In this document: in pieces, positions 34,658 to 43,300 of the stretch | Layout: each line of letters opens with the position of its first letter | Numbering within the stretch: the first letter of the stretch is position 1 | The notes under the pieces: model-generated | What the model saw: the letters and a program-made list of their open reading frames with translations, nothing else | The model's database searches: none | What the model was told of the DNA's origin: nothing | Assembly: GCF_000280925.3 (NCBI RefSeq) | Contig: NZ_CP012109.1 | Location: 3,554,501-3,618,500, forward strand | Reading direction: 5' to 3' | Length of the DNA: 64,000 bases | From: Myxococcus hansupus | GTDB lineage: Bacteria > Myxococcota > Myxococcia > Myxococcales > Myxococcaceae | Made by a program: the position numbers and the translations under genes

Positions 34658-35974
34658 ATGCACGCTTTCATCCTCGCAGCGGTGCTCACGCAGACGCCGG
34701 TGGCTCCGGCGGAGCCGAGCCCGCTTCCGGCAGCCGAAGCGCCCCCACCCGCTGTTCCCCTGGGGGCCTTGCCACCCGCCACGCACGAGCTGTTCCAGCG
34801 GCTCGAGGGACAGGTCGCGCAGGTGCGCATCATCGAGCGGCGCTCGGGGACGCGGTCGTCCATCGGGTCGGCCTTCTTCGTGTCGGCCGCCGGGCACGCG
34901 ATGACGAACTATCACGTCATCTCCGACGTGGTGATCCACCCGGATGACTACAAGGCGGAGCTGGTGCTCAAGGGCGGGGGAGAGCCCGTGCCGGTGCGGT
35001 TGGTGGACGTGGACGTGGTGCACGACCTGGCCGTCATCCAGACCGCCACGCCGGTGGAGCACTTCTTCGCCCTGGATGACCGCGAGCCGCCGCAGGGCGC
35101 GCGCCTGTTCGCCATGGGCAACCCCCGCGACCTGGGGACCACCATCGTCGAGGGCACGTACAACGGCTACATCCGTGACGCCCTCTACGAGCGGCTGCAC
35201 TTCAGTGGCGCCATCAATCCCGGCATGAGCGGCGGGCCCACGCTCACCGGCGAGGGCCGCGTGGTGGGCGTCAACGTGGCGACCATGGGCAACCAGGTGG
35301 GGTTCCTGGTCCCGGTGAAACATGCGCGTGAGCTGTTGGCGCGCGCGCTCGAGGCGAAGGACTCCGGCGCGCAGGCGCTGCTGGACACGGTGCGCGCGCA
35401 GCTCCTGGACAACCAGCAGCGCGTCACGGAGCGGCTGATGGGCGAGCCCGTGCCGCAGCAGGCCCTGGGGAGCTACCGCGTCCCCGGGCGGTGGGGCGCG
35501 TTCCTCAAGTGCTGGGGCGACACGCCGCACGACCCGGAGGTGCCGTACACGGTGACGAACTACCAGTGCTCGTCGGAGGAGGACATCTTCGTGTCCTCGC
35601 GTCACCGGACGGGCGTGGTGACCTTCCTGCATCAACACGCCACCAGCCAGAAGCTGGGGGCGCTGCGCTTCTCCTCGCTCTACACCGCGCTCTACTCGCA
35701 GGACCCGGACCCGGTGGAGGCCACGCGGCAGGACGTCACCAACTACCGCTGCCAGTCGGAGTTCGTGGACGTGGCGGGCCTGCCGGTGCGCGCGGCGCTG
35801 TGCCTGCGCGCCTACAAGAAGTTCCCCGGCCTGTATGACCTGGTGCTGCGCGCGGCCACGCTCAATGCCAGCACCAGTGGTGTGGACACGTCGCTCACGC
35901 TGGCGGGCTTCACCGCGGACAACGGCCGCAAGCTGGCGCGCCGGTACCTGGAGGGGCTGTCGTGGACGAAGTGA
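34658..35974 (+). CDS. Trypsin-like serine protease, HtrA-like (438 aa)
   Basis: ATG 34658 begins MHAFILAAVLTQTPVAPAEP, a short signal sequence. The protease domain (about residues 45-225) has the triad: NYHVI (His), VHDLAVI (Asp) and PGMSGGP (Ser), in the order of HtrA/DegP enzymes. No PDZ domain follows; instead about 190 residues with Cys pairs (LKCWGD, YQCSSEE, YRCQSEF, LCLRAYK) form a distinct C-terminal domain. It should work in the periplasm. Its last 13 bases overlap the next gene, an FHA membrane protein, so the two are translationally coupled. Confidence 0.88.
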   Translation: MHAFILAAVLTQTPVAPAEPSPLPAAEAPPPAVPLGALPPATHELFQRLEGQVAQVRIIERRSGTRSSIGSAFFVSAAGHAMTNYHVISDVVIHPDDYKAELVLKGGGEPVPVRLVDVDVVHDLAVIQTATPVEHFFALDDREPPQGARLFAMGNPRDLGTTIVEGTYNGYIRDALYERLHFSGAINPGMSGGPTLTGEGRVVGVNVATMGNQVGFLVPVKHARELLARALEAKDSGAQALLDTVRAQLLDNQQRVTERLMGEPVPQQALGSYRVPGRWGAFLKCWGDTPHDPEVPYTVTNYQCSSEEDIFVSSRHRTGVVTFLHQHATSQKLGALRFSSLYTALYSQDPDPVEATRQDVTNYRCQSEFVDVAGLPVRAALCLRAYKKFPGLYDLVLRAATLNASTSGVDTSLTLAGFTADNGRKLARRYLEGLSWTK

Positions 35975-36930
35975 TCTTCCTCGAGGTGTTGGAAGGCGAC
36001 GGCGTTCAGTCCCGCCACCGGCTGGAGCGCTTCCCGGTGAACGTGGGCCGGGGCTACGGGAACGACGTCATCCTGGATGACCCGAAGGTGTCCTCGGAGC
36101 ACCTGCGCATCGAGCGGCGCGAGGACGGCACGCTGGTGCTTCGCGACGTGGGCAGCCAGAACGGCACCTACCGCATGGACCCGTGGACGCCGTTGGCCGA
36201 AATGGACCTGGCGTCCGATACCCGCGTGTCCGTGGGGGACACCGTCCTGCGCTTCCGCGCGCGCAGCCATCCGGTGGAGAAGACGGTCATCGCCGCGCAG
36301 CCCAGCGCGCCCCGGCCCCGCGTGTTCGAGCAGCCGCGCTATTTCTCCCTGGCCGTGCAGGCCCTGCTGGGCGCGAGCCTGCTGGAGGGCTACCTGTCCA
36401 ACTACGGGCGCACGGACTGGGGCGAGCTGACGGTGGCGCTGGTGGTGCCGTTGGGCATCACCTTCATGTGGGCCGGTGGCTGGTCCATGGCCAGCCGCAT
36501 CGCGCGCAAGCAGTTCCACTTCCGCACGCACGCCACGGTGGCGGCGCTGGTGCTGCTGGGCGCCGTGGTCATCCAGCCGCTGCTCACGCTGGTGGGCTTC
36601 AGCCTGGGGGTGAGCTCCAACCTGGCCTGGGCCCACCACCTGGCCTTCCTGTCACTGATGGCGTGGGGCCTCTTCTGGCACCTGCGCTATGTGACGAAGT
36701 GGGAGTCCGAGCGGCTCGTCCGGGTCATCGCCGTCGTCACCCTCTCGTTCGGGGCCTTGTCGCGCGCCGACGCGTGGCTGGGCAACGAGTCCTTCAGCAC
36801 GGAGCTGGGCTTCCGCCGGGCGCTGCTGCCCCCGGCCCTCCGGCTGGTGGGGACCGAGCCGGTGGACGACTTCTTCGCGGACACCGCGAAGGTCCAGGAG
36901 CAGGTGGACGCGCTGGCGCGCGAGCCGTGA
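35962..36930 (+). CDS. FHA-domain membrane protein (322 aa)
   Basis: GTG 35962 lies inside the end of the protease gene. The cytoplasmic N-terminus is an FHA domain (about 20-100: NVGRGYGNDVILDD, VSSEHLRIE, VGSQNGTYRM) for phosphothreonine binding. Four membrane helices follow (about 125-255), with hydrophobic runs such as LTVALVVPLGITFMWAGGWS and TVAALVLLGAVVIQPLLTLV, then a short C-terminal tail. With the protease it forms a possible signalling pair: phospho-dependent binding inside, proteolysis outside. Confidence 0.85.
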   Translation: MDEVIFLEVLEGDGVQSRHRLERFPVNVGRGYGNDVILDDPKVSSEHLRIERREDGTLVLRDVGSQNGTYRMDPWTPLAEMDLASDTRVSVGDTVLRFRARSHPVEKTVIAAQPSAPRPRVFEQPRYFSLAVQALLGASLLEGYLSNYGRTDWGELTVALVVPLGITFMWAGGWSMASRIARKQFHFRTHATVAALVLLGAVVIQPLLTLVGFSLGVSSNLAWAHHLAFLSLMAWGLFWHLRYVTKWESERLVRVIAVVTLSFGALSRADAWLGNESFSTELGFRRALLPPALRLVGTEPVDDFFADTAKVQEQVDALAREP

Positions 36931-36999
36931 GCGGCGGGGCCTGACAGGACGTCGTGGGCGGGATGGGGGATGTCAGACCGGGCAGGTAGGAATGCCCGC

Positions 37000-38226
37000 A
37001 TGGACGTCCATCCGGAGTGGAAGCCTGGTCCTGGCGCGTGGAGGGCTCGCGCGCCCGGCGTTGACGCGGGGCCTGCTGCGCGGGGGCTGACGCGGGTGAG
37101 TGTGGCGCCGGACCTGGCGGCATTCCGGGCCGTGGCGCGTGGGCTGTTGGCCCGGGAGGCGCCTCCCGACCGCGTCCACTTCGACGAAGTGCGTGGGCAC
37201 CCGGAGGGGCTGCTGCGGGCCGCGGCGCGGTGGGAGGCGTGTGGACGGCTCGCGCCCGCGGTGCCCCGGGACTTCCTGGGCATGACGCGGGCGGTGTTGC
37301 CTCACCGCGACCCGGGCCGGTGGGCGCTGCTCTACCGGGTACTCTGGCGGCTCACCCATGGAGAGCCGGCGCTCCTGCAACGGCATGAAGACACGGACGT
37401 GCGCCAACTGCGGTGGATGGAGCAGTCGGTCCGCCGGGACCTGAAGGCCATGACGGACGCCGTGCGATTCCGGCGTGTGCCGCGCCACGGGCGGGAGCAC
37501 CATGTCGCGTGGTACGCGCCGGAGCACCGCATCCTCCGGGCCGTGGCGCCGTTCCTCGTGCGCCGCTTCGCCTCCTTCGCCTGGAGCCTGTTCACGCCCG
37601 ACGGCGGCGCGCACTGGGACCTGGAGCGGCTGACCTTCGCGGAGGGCACGCACGCCTCGGGTGATGCCGCCGCCCACGCGGCGTCCAGGGCGCGGGGGCG
37701 GAGTCCGGGTCCCACGGCCGGGGGCGTTCCCTTGATGTTGGTGGGGATGGCGCATGAGGGCGGTGACAGCCCCTCCTTCACGGGGCCCGCGGGGCAGTTG
37801 CTGGCGTTGGTCCTGGGAAGGGCGGGGCTCCTGGGGCCAACGGCCCCTGTCACCCATGGCGTGGTGCCGTGTGGCGCTGGCTGTGGGACGTGGCCCCTGC
37901 CAGAGGGGGCCCGGACCTCGTGTCGCCATGGGCTGGACGCGGCGGTGGCGCGGGCGCGTCCTCGGATGGTCATCGCCTTGGGGGCGCAGGCCGCGCAGGC
38001 CTTCCTGGGCGTGGGGTTTCGCATCCACATCAGCCGGGGGCAGGTGTTGAGCTCACGGTGGGCGGAGGGGTGGATGGCCACCCTGGAAACCGAGGCCATC
38101 GTTCGCCTGACCGGGGCGCGGGAGCGGGCCGAAGCGCGCATCCATCTGGAGGCGGATTTCAGGTCCGCGGCGGCGTGGCTCCGGCAGCGCTCTCCGGGGG
38201 ACGGCGTTCGCCCGCGCGTGGGGTGA
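37000..38226 (+). CDS. DUF4130 - degenerate uracil-DNA glycosylase fusion (408 aa)
   Basis: Start at ATG 37000 (or 36970). The N-terminal half is a DUF4130 domain: FDEVRGHPEGLLRAAARWEA, LLYRVLWRLTHGEPALLQRH, HVAWYAPEHRILRAVAPFLV and RRFASFAWSLFTPDGGAHWD. The C-terminal half resembles uracil-DNA glycosylases of the UdgX/family-4 type. However, the active-site motif GEQPGD-like is GMAHEGGDSPSFTGPAG, and the Cys-x-x-Cys iron-sulphur start of that domain is missing. DUF4130 and UdgX are usually neighbours or fused and act in DNA damage handling. This UDG half is probably inactive or has changed function. Confidence 0.75.
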   Translation: MDVHPEWKPGPGAWRARAPGVDAGPAARGLTRVSVAPDLAAFRAVARGLLAREAPPDRVHFDEVRGHPEGLLRAAARWEACGRLAPAVPRDFLGMTRAVLPHRDPGRWALLYRVLWRLTHGEPALLQRHEDTDVRQLRWMEQSVRRDLKAMTDAVRFRRVPRHGREHHVAWYAPEHRILRAVAPFLVRRFASFAWSLFTPDGGAHWDLERLTFAEGTHASGDAAAHAASRARGRSPGPTAGGVPLMLVGMAHEGGDSPSFTGPAGQLLALVLGRAGLLGPTAPVTHGVVPCGAGCGTWPLPEGARTSCRHGLDAAVARARPRMVIALGAQAAQAFLGVGFRIHISRGQVLSSRWAEGWMATLETEAIVRLTGARERAEARIHLEADFRSAAAWLRQRSPGDGVRPRVG

Positions 38227-38368
38227 TGAAACGCATGACGTGTGCGTTCATATCGGCGGGGGCCGGATGCTTGCGCCGTGGTGGCTTCCTCGTTGGGGAG
38301 GAGGGGGATGCGGATGTCGCCCCGCGGTGGGCGGGTTAGGGTGAAGAACGATTCTGGGAGGACACCCG

Positions 38369-39139
38369 ATGCGTCATTCGCTCCTGGCGGTTTCGTTGTC
38401 GTTCTTCGTGGGGTGTGCGCACAACGCGCGGCGCGTGGACCCGGTGGAGTTCGCGCCGGCGGACCTGTCGCAGCGCGCGAGCATGGAGCCCTGGGCCATC
38501 TCGATGCCCTTCGAGCAGAACCAGGACGGCACGGACCTGGTGCTGGCGTTGCTGGACCGGGCGGAGGCCTCGGGCGCGCGCTACGTCAGTGACTTGCAGG
38601 TGGTGTTCGTGACGAAGCAGGGCGAACAGGCGTTGGAGTGCAGCACGCCGCTGGTGCCCGAGTCGCAGGTCGAGCCGGTCCGTGCGCACTTCGCGGAGCG
38701 GGAGAAGGACCCCGAGGCTCCCCTGGCGGTGAGGCCCTTCACCTTCAGCACCGTCGAGTTCGGCTGCGGCGCCGTCGCGTCGGCCCGGCTGATTCGGGAG
38801 CGGAGGACCGCACCCAGCGGCGTCCCGATGGAGACCACCCGGGACGCCATCCGCTCGGACCCGCTCCGTTGGAGCACGTCTTGTGGATACTCGCGGGTGA
38901 TGCACGACGTGGATCGCTACGTCTTCCAGGCGGACGTCAACTACGTCCCGCCGCTCACGTACCGCATCCAGCAGGCCCGGCCGGAGTTGGCCCTGGTGGA
39001 GGACCGCGCCGCCTGTGTGCCCGCGACGCCGTTTTCGCCGTCCGTCAATCGCATCGAGGCGGTGGTGTACGGCGGCGCGGGGCCCAAGGCCGCGCTGGAA
39101 GCCGCCTTCCGCATGCACCCGGTGCGCACGTACCTCTGA
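38369..39139 (+). CDS. Lipoprotein of unknown function (256 aa)
   Basis: ATG 38369 has GGGAGGA upstream. The signal peptide MRHSLLAVSLSFFVGCAHNA has a lipobox-like FVGC. The mature part is alpha/beta with a few Cys (LECSTPL, FGCGAVAS, TSCGYSRV, ACVPAT) and no recognised motif. It ends 49 bases before the convergent aldo/keto reductase gene, with a strong hairpin between. Confidence 0.7.
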   Translation: MRHSLLAVSLSFFVGCAHNARRVDPVEFAPADLSQRASMEPWAISMPFEQNQDGTDLVLALLDRAEASGARYVSDLQVVFVTKQGEQALECSTPLVPESQVEPVRAHFAEREKDPEAPLAVRPFTFSTVEFGCGAVASARLIRERRTAPSGVPMETTRDAIRSDPLRWSTSCGYSRVMHDVDRYVFQADVNYVPPLTYRIQQARPELALVEDRAACVPATPFSPSVNRIEAVVYGGAGPKAALEAAFRMHPVRTYL

Positions 39140-39150
39140 ACCCCGGGCGG

Positions 39151-39177
39151 GGTGCGGCCCGGTGTCCGGGCCCCACC
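39151..39177. terminator. Bidirectional terminator hairpin
   Basis: GGTG-C-GGCCCGG (39151-39162), a TGT loop and CCGGGCC-C-CACC (39166-39177) form an 11-bp stem with one mismatch. It fills the gap between the convergent lipoprotein and aldo/keto reductase genes. There is no T tract. Confidence 0.6.
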
Positions 39178-39187
39178 GTGGAACCGC

Positions 39188-40168
39188 TCAGAGGCCGCGC
39201 ACGGCGTGGGGCTGGTAGGGCGCCTCCAGGGCCTTCACTTCCTCCGCGGTCAGCTTGAGGTCCACCGCGCGCACGGCGTCCTCCAGGTGCTCCAGCTTCG
39301 TGGCGCCGATGATGGGCGCCGTCACCGCGGGACGCGAGAGCAGCCAGGCCAACGCTGTCTGCGCGGGCGGGACGTTGCGCTTCTCCGCGACGCTCCGGTT
39401 CGCCTCCACCACGTCCCAGTCTCCCGGCTGGTCATAGAGCGTGGGCGACAAGGTGTCCGACTTCGCGCGCACGGTGGTGTCCCGGTCCTTCAGCGACTTG
39501 CGTGAGCCCGCGAGCAGGCCTCGCGCCAGGGGCGACCAGGGGATGACGCCAATGCCTTCGGCCTCGCAGAGGGGGAGCATCTCCCGCTCCTCTTCCCGGT
39601 AGACGAGGTTGTAGTGGCCCTGCATGGACACGAAGCGCGTCCAGCCGCGCAGGTCCGCGACGCCCAGCGCCCGCGCGAACTGCCACGCATACGCGGAGGA
39701 GGCCCCGAGGTAGCGCACCTTTCCCTGGCTCACGAGCTGATCCAACGCGGCCAGCGTCTCCTCCAGGGGCGTGTTCGGATCCATCCGGTGGATTTGGTAG
39801 AGGTCGATGGCCTCCACGCCCAACCGCTTCAGGCTCGCCTCACAGCCCTGGACGATGTGCTTGCGGGACAGGCCCCGCATGTTCTGCCCGTCGCCCGTGG
39901 GGAAGTAGACCTTGGTGGCCACCACCACTTCGTCCATGCGCGCGTAGCGGCGCAGGGCCCGGCCCGTGACTTCCTCACTGACACCTTGTGAGTACATGTC
40001 CGCCGTGTCGAAGAAGTTGATTCCCAGCTCCACCGCGCGGCGGAAGAAGGGCTGCGCCGCCTCTTCGTCCAGCACCCAGGGGCGCCACTTGGGCGTGCCG
40101 TAGCTCATGCAGCCGAGGCCGAGCCGGGACACTCGCAGGCCCGTGCGTCCAAGGTTCGTGTATTTCAT
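39188..40168 (-). CDS. Aldo/keto reductase (326 aa)
   Basis: A full-length NADPH-dependent TIM-barrel oxidoreductase. The catalytic tetrad is visible: Asp and Tyr in [11 protein letters not shown], Lys in VATKVYF, and His in [22 protein letters not shown] and the C-terminal [20 protein letters not shown] complete the usual AKR signatures. An AAGGA site precedes the ATG. It is divergent from the NRPS operon, sharing a 210-base intergenic region, so it might supply or tailor a precursor, but AKRs of this type are also common stand-alone genes. Confidence 0.92.
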   Translation of the reverse strand: MKYTNLGRTGLRVSRLGLGCMSYGTPKWRPWVLDEEAAQPFFRRAVELGINFFDTADMYSQGVSEEVTGRALRRYARMDEVVVATKVYFPTGDGQNMRGLSRKHIVQGCEASLKRLGVEAIDLYQIHRMDPNTPLEETLAALDQLVSQGKVRYLGASSAYAWQFARALGVADLRGWTRFVSMQGHYNLVYREEEREMLPLCEAEGIGVIPWSPLARGLLAGSRKSLKDRDTTVRAKSDTLSPTLYDQPGDWDVVEANRSVAEKRNVPPAQTALAWLLSRPAVTAPIIGATKLEHLEDAVRAVDLKLTAEEVKALEAPYQPHAVRGL

Positions 40169-40242
40169 TCCGTTGCGTCCTTATTCGTTCAGCGTGGCTC
40201 GCCGTGTTTCCGGTGTGTCGGCTAGGTCTTTCCTGGTTACTT

Positions 40243-40270
40243 GGAATCCGGTAGATAGGTGGGGAATCCG
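40243..40270. promoter_or_regulatory. Direct repeat GGAATCCG in the NRPS/AKR divergent region
   Basis: GGAATCCG occurs at 40243-40250 and again at 40263-40270, exactly 20 bases apart, about two turns of DNA. Between them lies TAGATAGG. It is in the shared upstream region of the reductase and the assembly-line genes and may bind a regulator. I found no convincing -35 for the NRPS genes. Confidence 0.3.
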
Positions 40271-40378
40271 AGGGGCGCTGTTCGGAGCGATGCAGAGCGT
40301 GCCCCTCGTGTTTTCAGGTGGGGCGCGTGATGTGGCGTTTCGAGGGGTGCCTCCAGGCAGAGCCTCGGGACCCACGTC

Positions 40379-43300
40379 ATGCAACTTTCGACTCGCGCCG
40401 ACCCCGCCTCCGAATTCGTTTGCCCTGAGGATGCCACGTTCGTGGACGTGTGCCGGACCCGCGCCACGGCGCAGCCCGGCGATTGGATCTACACGTTCCT
40501 CGACGACATGGGCGAGCACGCCCTTACGTACGCGGAGTTGGACGCGGGCGCACGCGCCGTGGCGGCGCTGCTCCAGCGGCACCTGTCGCCGGGTGAACGT
40601 GCGCTGCTGCTGTATCCCCCGGGGCGTGAATATGCCCTGGGCTTCCTGGCGTGTCTCTACGCCGGCGTGGTGGCGGTGCCCGCGTATCCACCGGACCCGA
40701 TGCGCCTGGGCCGCACGTTGCCGAGGCTCCAGGCGCTGATCGCCGATTGCGGCGCGCGGGTGGCGCTGACGACGACGTTCATCGCGGACATGGTGGAGCC
40801 CCTCACCGAGGGCGCGCCGGACCTGCGCGCCCTGCGCTGGCTGGCCACGGACGCGGTGCCCGCGAGCGAAGCGGAGGCGTGGCGCGCGCCCGAGCTGAGC
40901 GGGGACACGGTGGCCTTCCTCCAGTACACCTCCGGGTCGACGGGGACGCCGCGCGGCGTGGTGCTGCGGCACCGTCACCTGCTGCACAACTCGTGGCTGA
41001 TCGCGCGGGGCTTCGACGCGAGCCCCCAGCCCGTGGGCGTCCTCTGGCTGCCGCCGTACCACGACATGGGGCTGATTGGCGGCCTGCTCCAGCCGTTGTT
41101 CCGCGACATTCCCACGGTGTTGCTACCTCCCATGTCCTTCCTCCAGCGCCCCCTGGGTTGGCTGGAGGCGGTGTCGCGCTTCGGCGGGACGGTGTGCGGC
41201 GGGCCCAACTTCGCGTTCGACCTGTGCGTGCGCAAGAGCACCCCGGAGCAGCGGGCGGCGTTGGACTTGAGCCGGTGGGAGGTCGCGTTCTGCGGCGCGG
41301 AGCCGGTGCGCGCGGACACGCTGGAGCGCTTCGCGGAGGCCTTCGCGCCCGCCGGCTTCCGGCGCGAGGCCTTCTATCCCTGCTACGGACTGGCGGAAGG
41401 CACGCTGATTGTCTCGGGCGGCGCGCGCGCGGCGGTGCCGGTGGCGCGGCGCTTCTCGCGGGAGGGGTTGCTGCACGGCGAGGCGAAGCCGCCCGAGCGG
41501 GATTCGGCGGAGACCGTGCTGGTGGGCTGTGGGCAGTCGCTGGGAGACCAGGACCTGCGGGTGGTGGACCCTCGGACGGGCCGTCCCTGCGAGCCGGGCC
41601 GCGTGGGTGAGCTCTGGGTGCGGGGCCCGAGCGTGGCGGACGGCTACTGGCAGCGGCCGGAGGAGACGGAGCGCACGTTCCACGGGCGGTTGGCGGACTC
41701 GGGCGAGGGGCCCTATCTGCGCACCGGTGACCTGGGCGTCCTCGACGGCGGTGAGGTGTTCATCACCGGCCGGCTGAAGGACTTGCTGGTGCTGCGCGGG
41801 CGCAACTTCTATCCGCAGGACCTGGAGCACTCGGCGGAGCGCAGCCACCCCGGCGCGCGGCCCGGCTGTGGCGCCGCGTTCTCCGTGGACGTGGAGGGCG
41901 AGGAGCGCCTGGTGCTGGTGCAGGAGGTCTCCTCCAAGGTCGCGTCGGAGGCGGACGCGGGCGAAGTCGCCGCCCACATCCGCGCGGCGCTGGGCGAGGC
42001 GCACGGCGTGGCGCCGCATGCCGTGGTGCTCATCTCCGCCGGCTCGCTGCCGAAGACGTCGAGCGGCAAGGTGCAGCGGCGCGCCTCTCGTGAGGCCTTC
42101 CTGACGGGGGCCCTGGACGTGGTGCTCGCGTGGCGGGAGGCGGGCGTTGACGCGCAGCGCGCCGGGCCGCCCCTGGCGTCACCCGCCGACGCACCTGTGA
42201 CCGCGGCGGCGAGCGATGACGTACTCGCGGTGCTCGCGGCCCGGGTGGCACCGCTGCTGGGCGTGGCCGTTCAGGCGCTGGACGTGGAGGCGCCACTGAC
42301 ACACGCCGGGCTTGACTCCCTGCGGGCGTTGGAGGTGCTGCACGCGGTGGAGGAGGGCTGGGGCGTCTCTCCGCCCGTCGCGTATCTGCTCCAGGGCCCG
42401 AGCCTGCGAGACGTGGCGCGCTGGGTGGAGCAGGCCCGTGCCGAGGGCGCCGAGGCCGGCCTCGAGCCTTCCGCCGACACGCACGACGGTGACGCGGACG
42501 TCATGTCCGACGGGCAGCGGGCGCTGTGGTTCCTCCAGCGCCTGGCACCGGGCAGCACGGCGTACCTGGTGTCACACGCGGTGCGCTTCACCACGCCCGT
42601 CGACGCCGGGGCCCTGGGCCGCGCGTTCGCACAACTCGTCGCCCGCCACCCCGCGTTGTCCTCCGCGTTTCCGGAACATGAGGGCGCGCCGGTGCTTCGT
42701 CGCGCCGACGCGCCCCCCATCTTGGAGCGGACCGAGGCCGCGGGCTGGACGGACGACGTGCTGAGCGAGCGGCTCCACGAGGAGGCGCATCGTCCCTTCG
42801 ACCTGGAGCGCGGCCCGCTGATGCGGGTCCGGCTCTACACGGGGGCGCGGGGGGGCGATGTCCTGCTGCTCGCCATGCACCATCTCATCACGGACTTCTG
42901 GTCGTTGGAGGTGCTGGCCGGGGAGCTGGGGGCGCTGTACAGCGCGGAGGTCCAAGGTGCTTTGGCGCGGGTGCCATCTCCGCCGCCTTCCGCCGCGGGC
43001 ATCCTCCAGGCGCTCGCGCGGCGGCGTTCCGGAGCGAGGACGGAAGTCCTTCAACGCTGGTGGCGCGAGCGGCTGGGCGGTGAGCTGCCGGTGCTGGAGC
43101 TGCCCACTTCCGGACCACGGCCCCGGCTTCAGTCGTTCCGGGGCGCCAGCGTTTCGTTCCGCGTGTCGCCGCAGACCTCCGCGCGCTTGAAGGACCTGGC
43201 GCGAGCGCATGGCGCCACGCCGTTCATGGTGCTGCTGGCGGGCTACCTGTCGTTCCTGCGCCGCTACTCGGGGCAGGAGGACCTGATTGTCGGCACGCCC

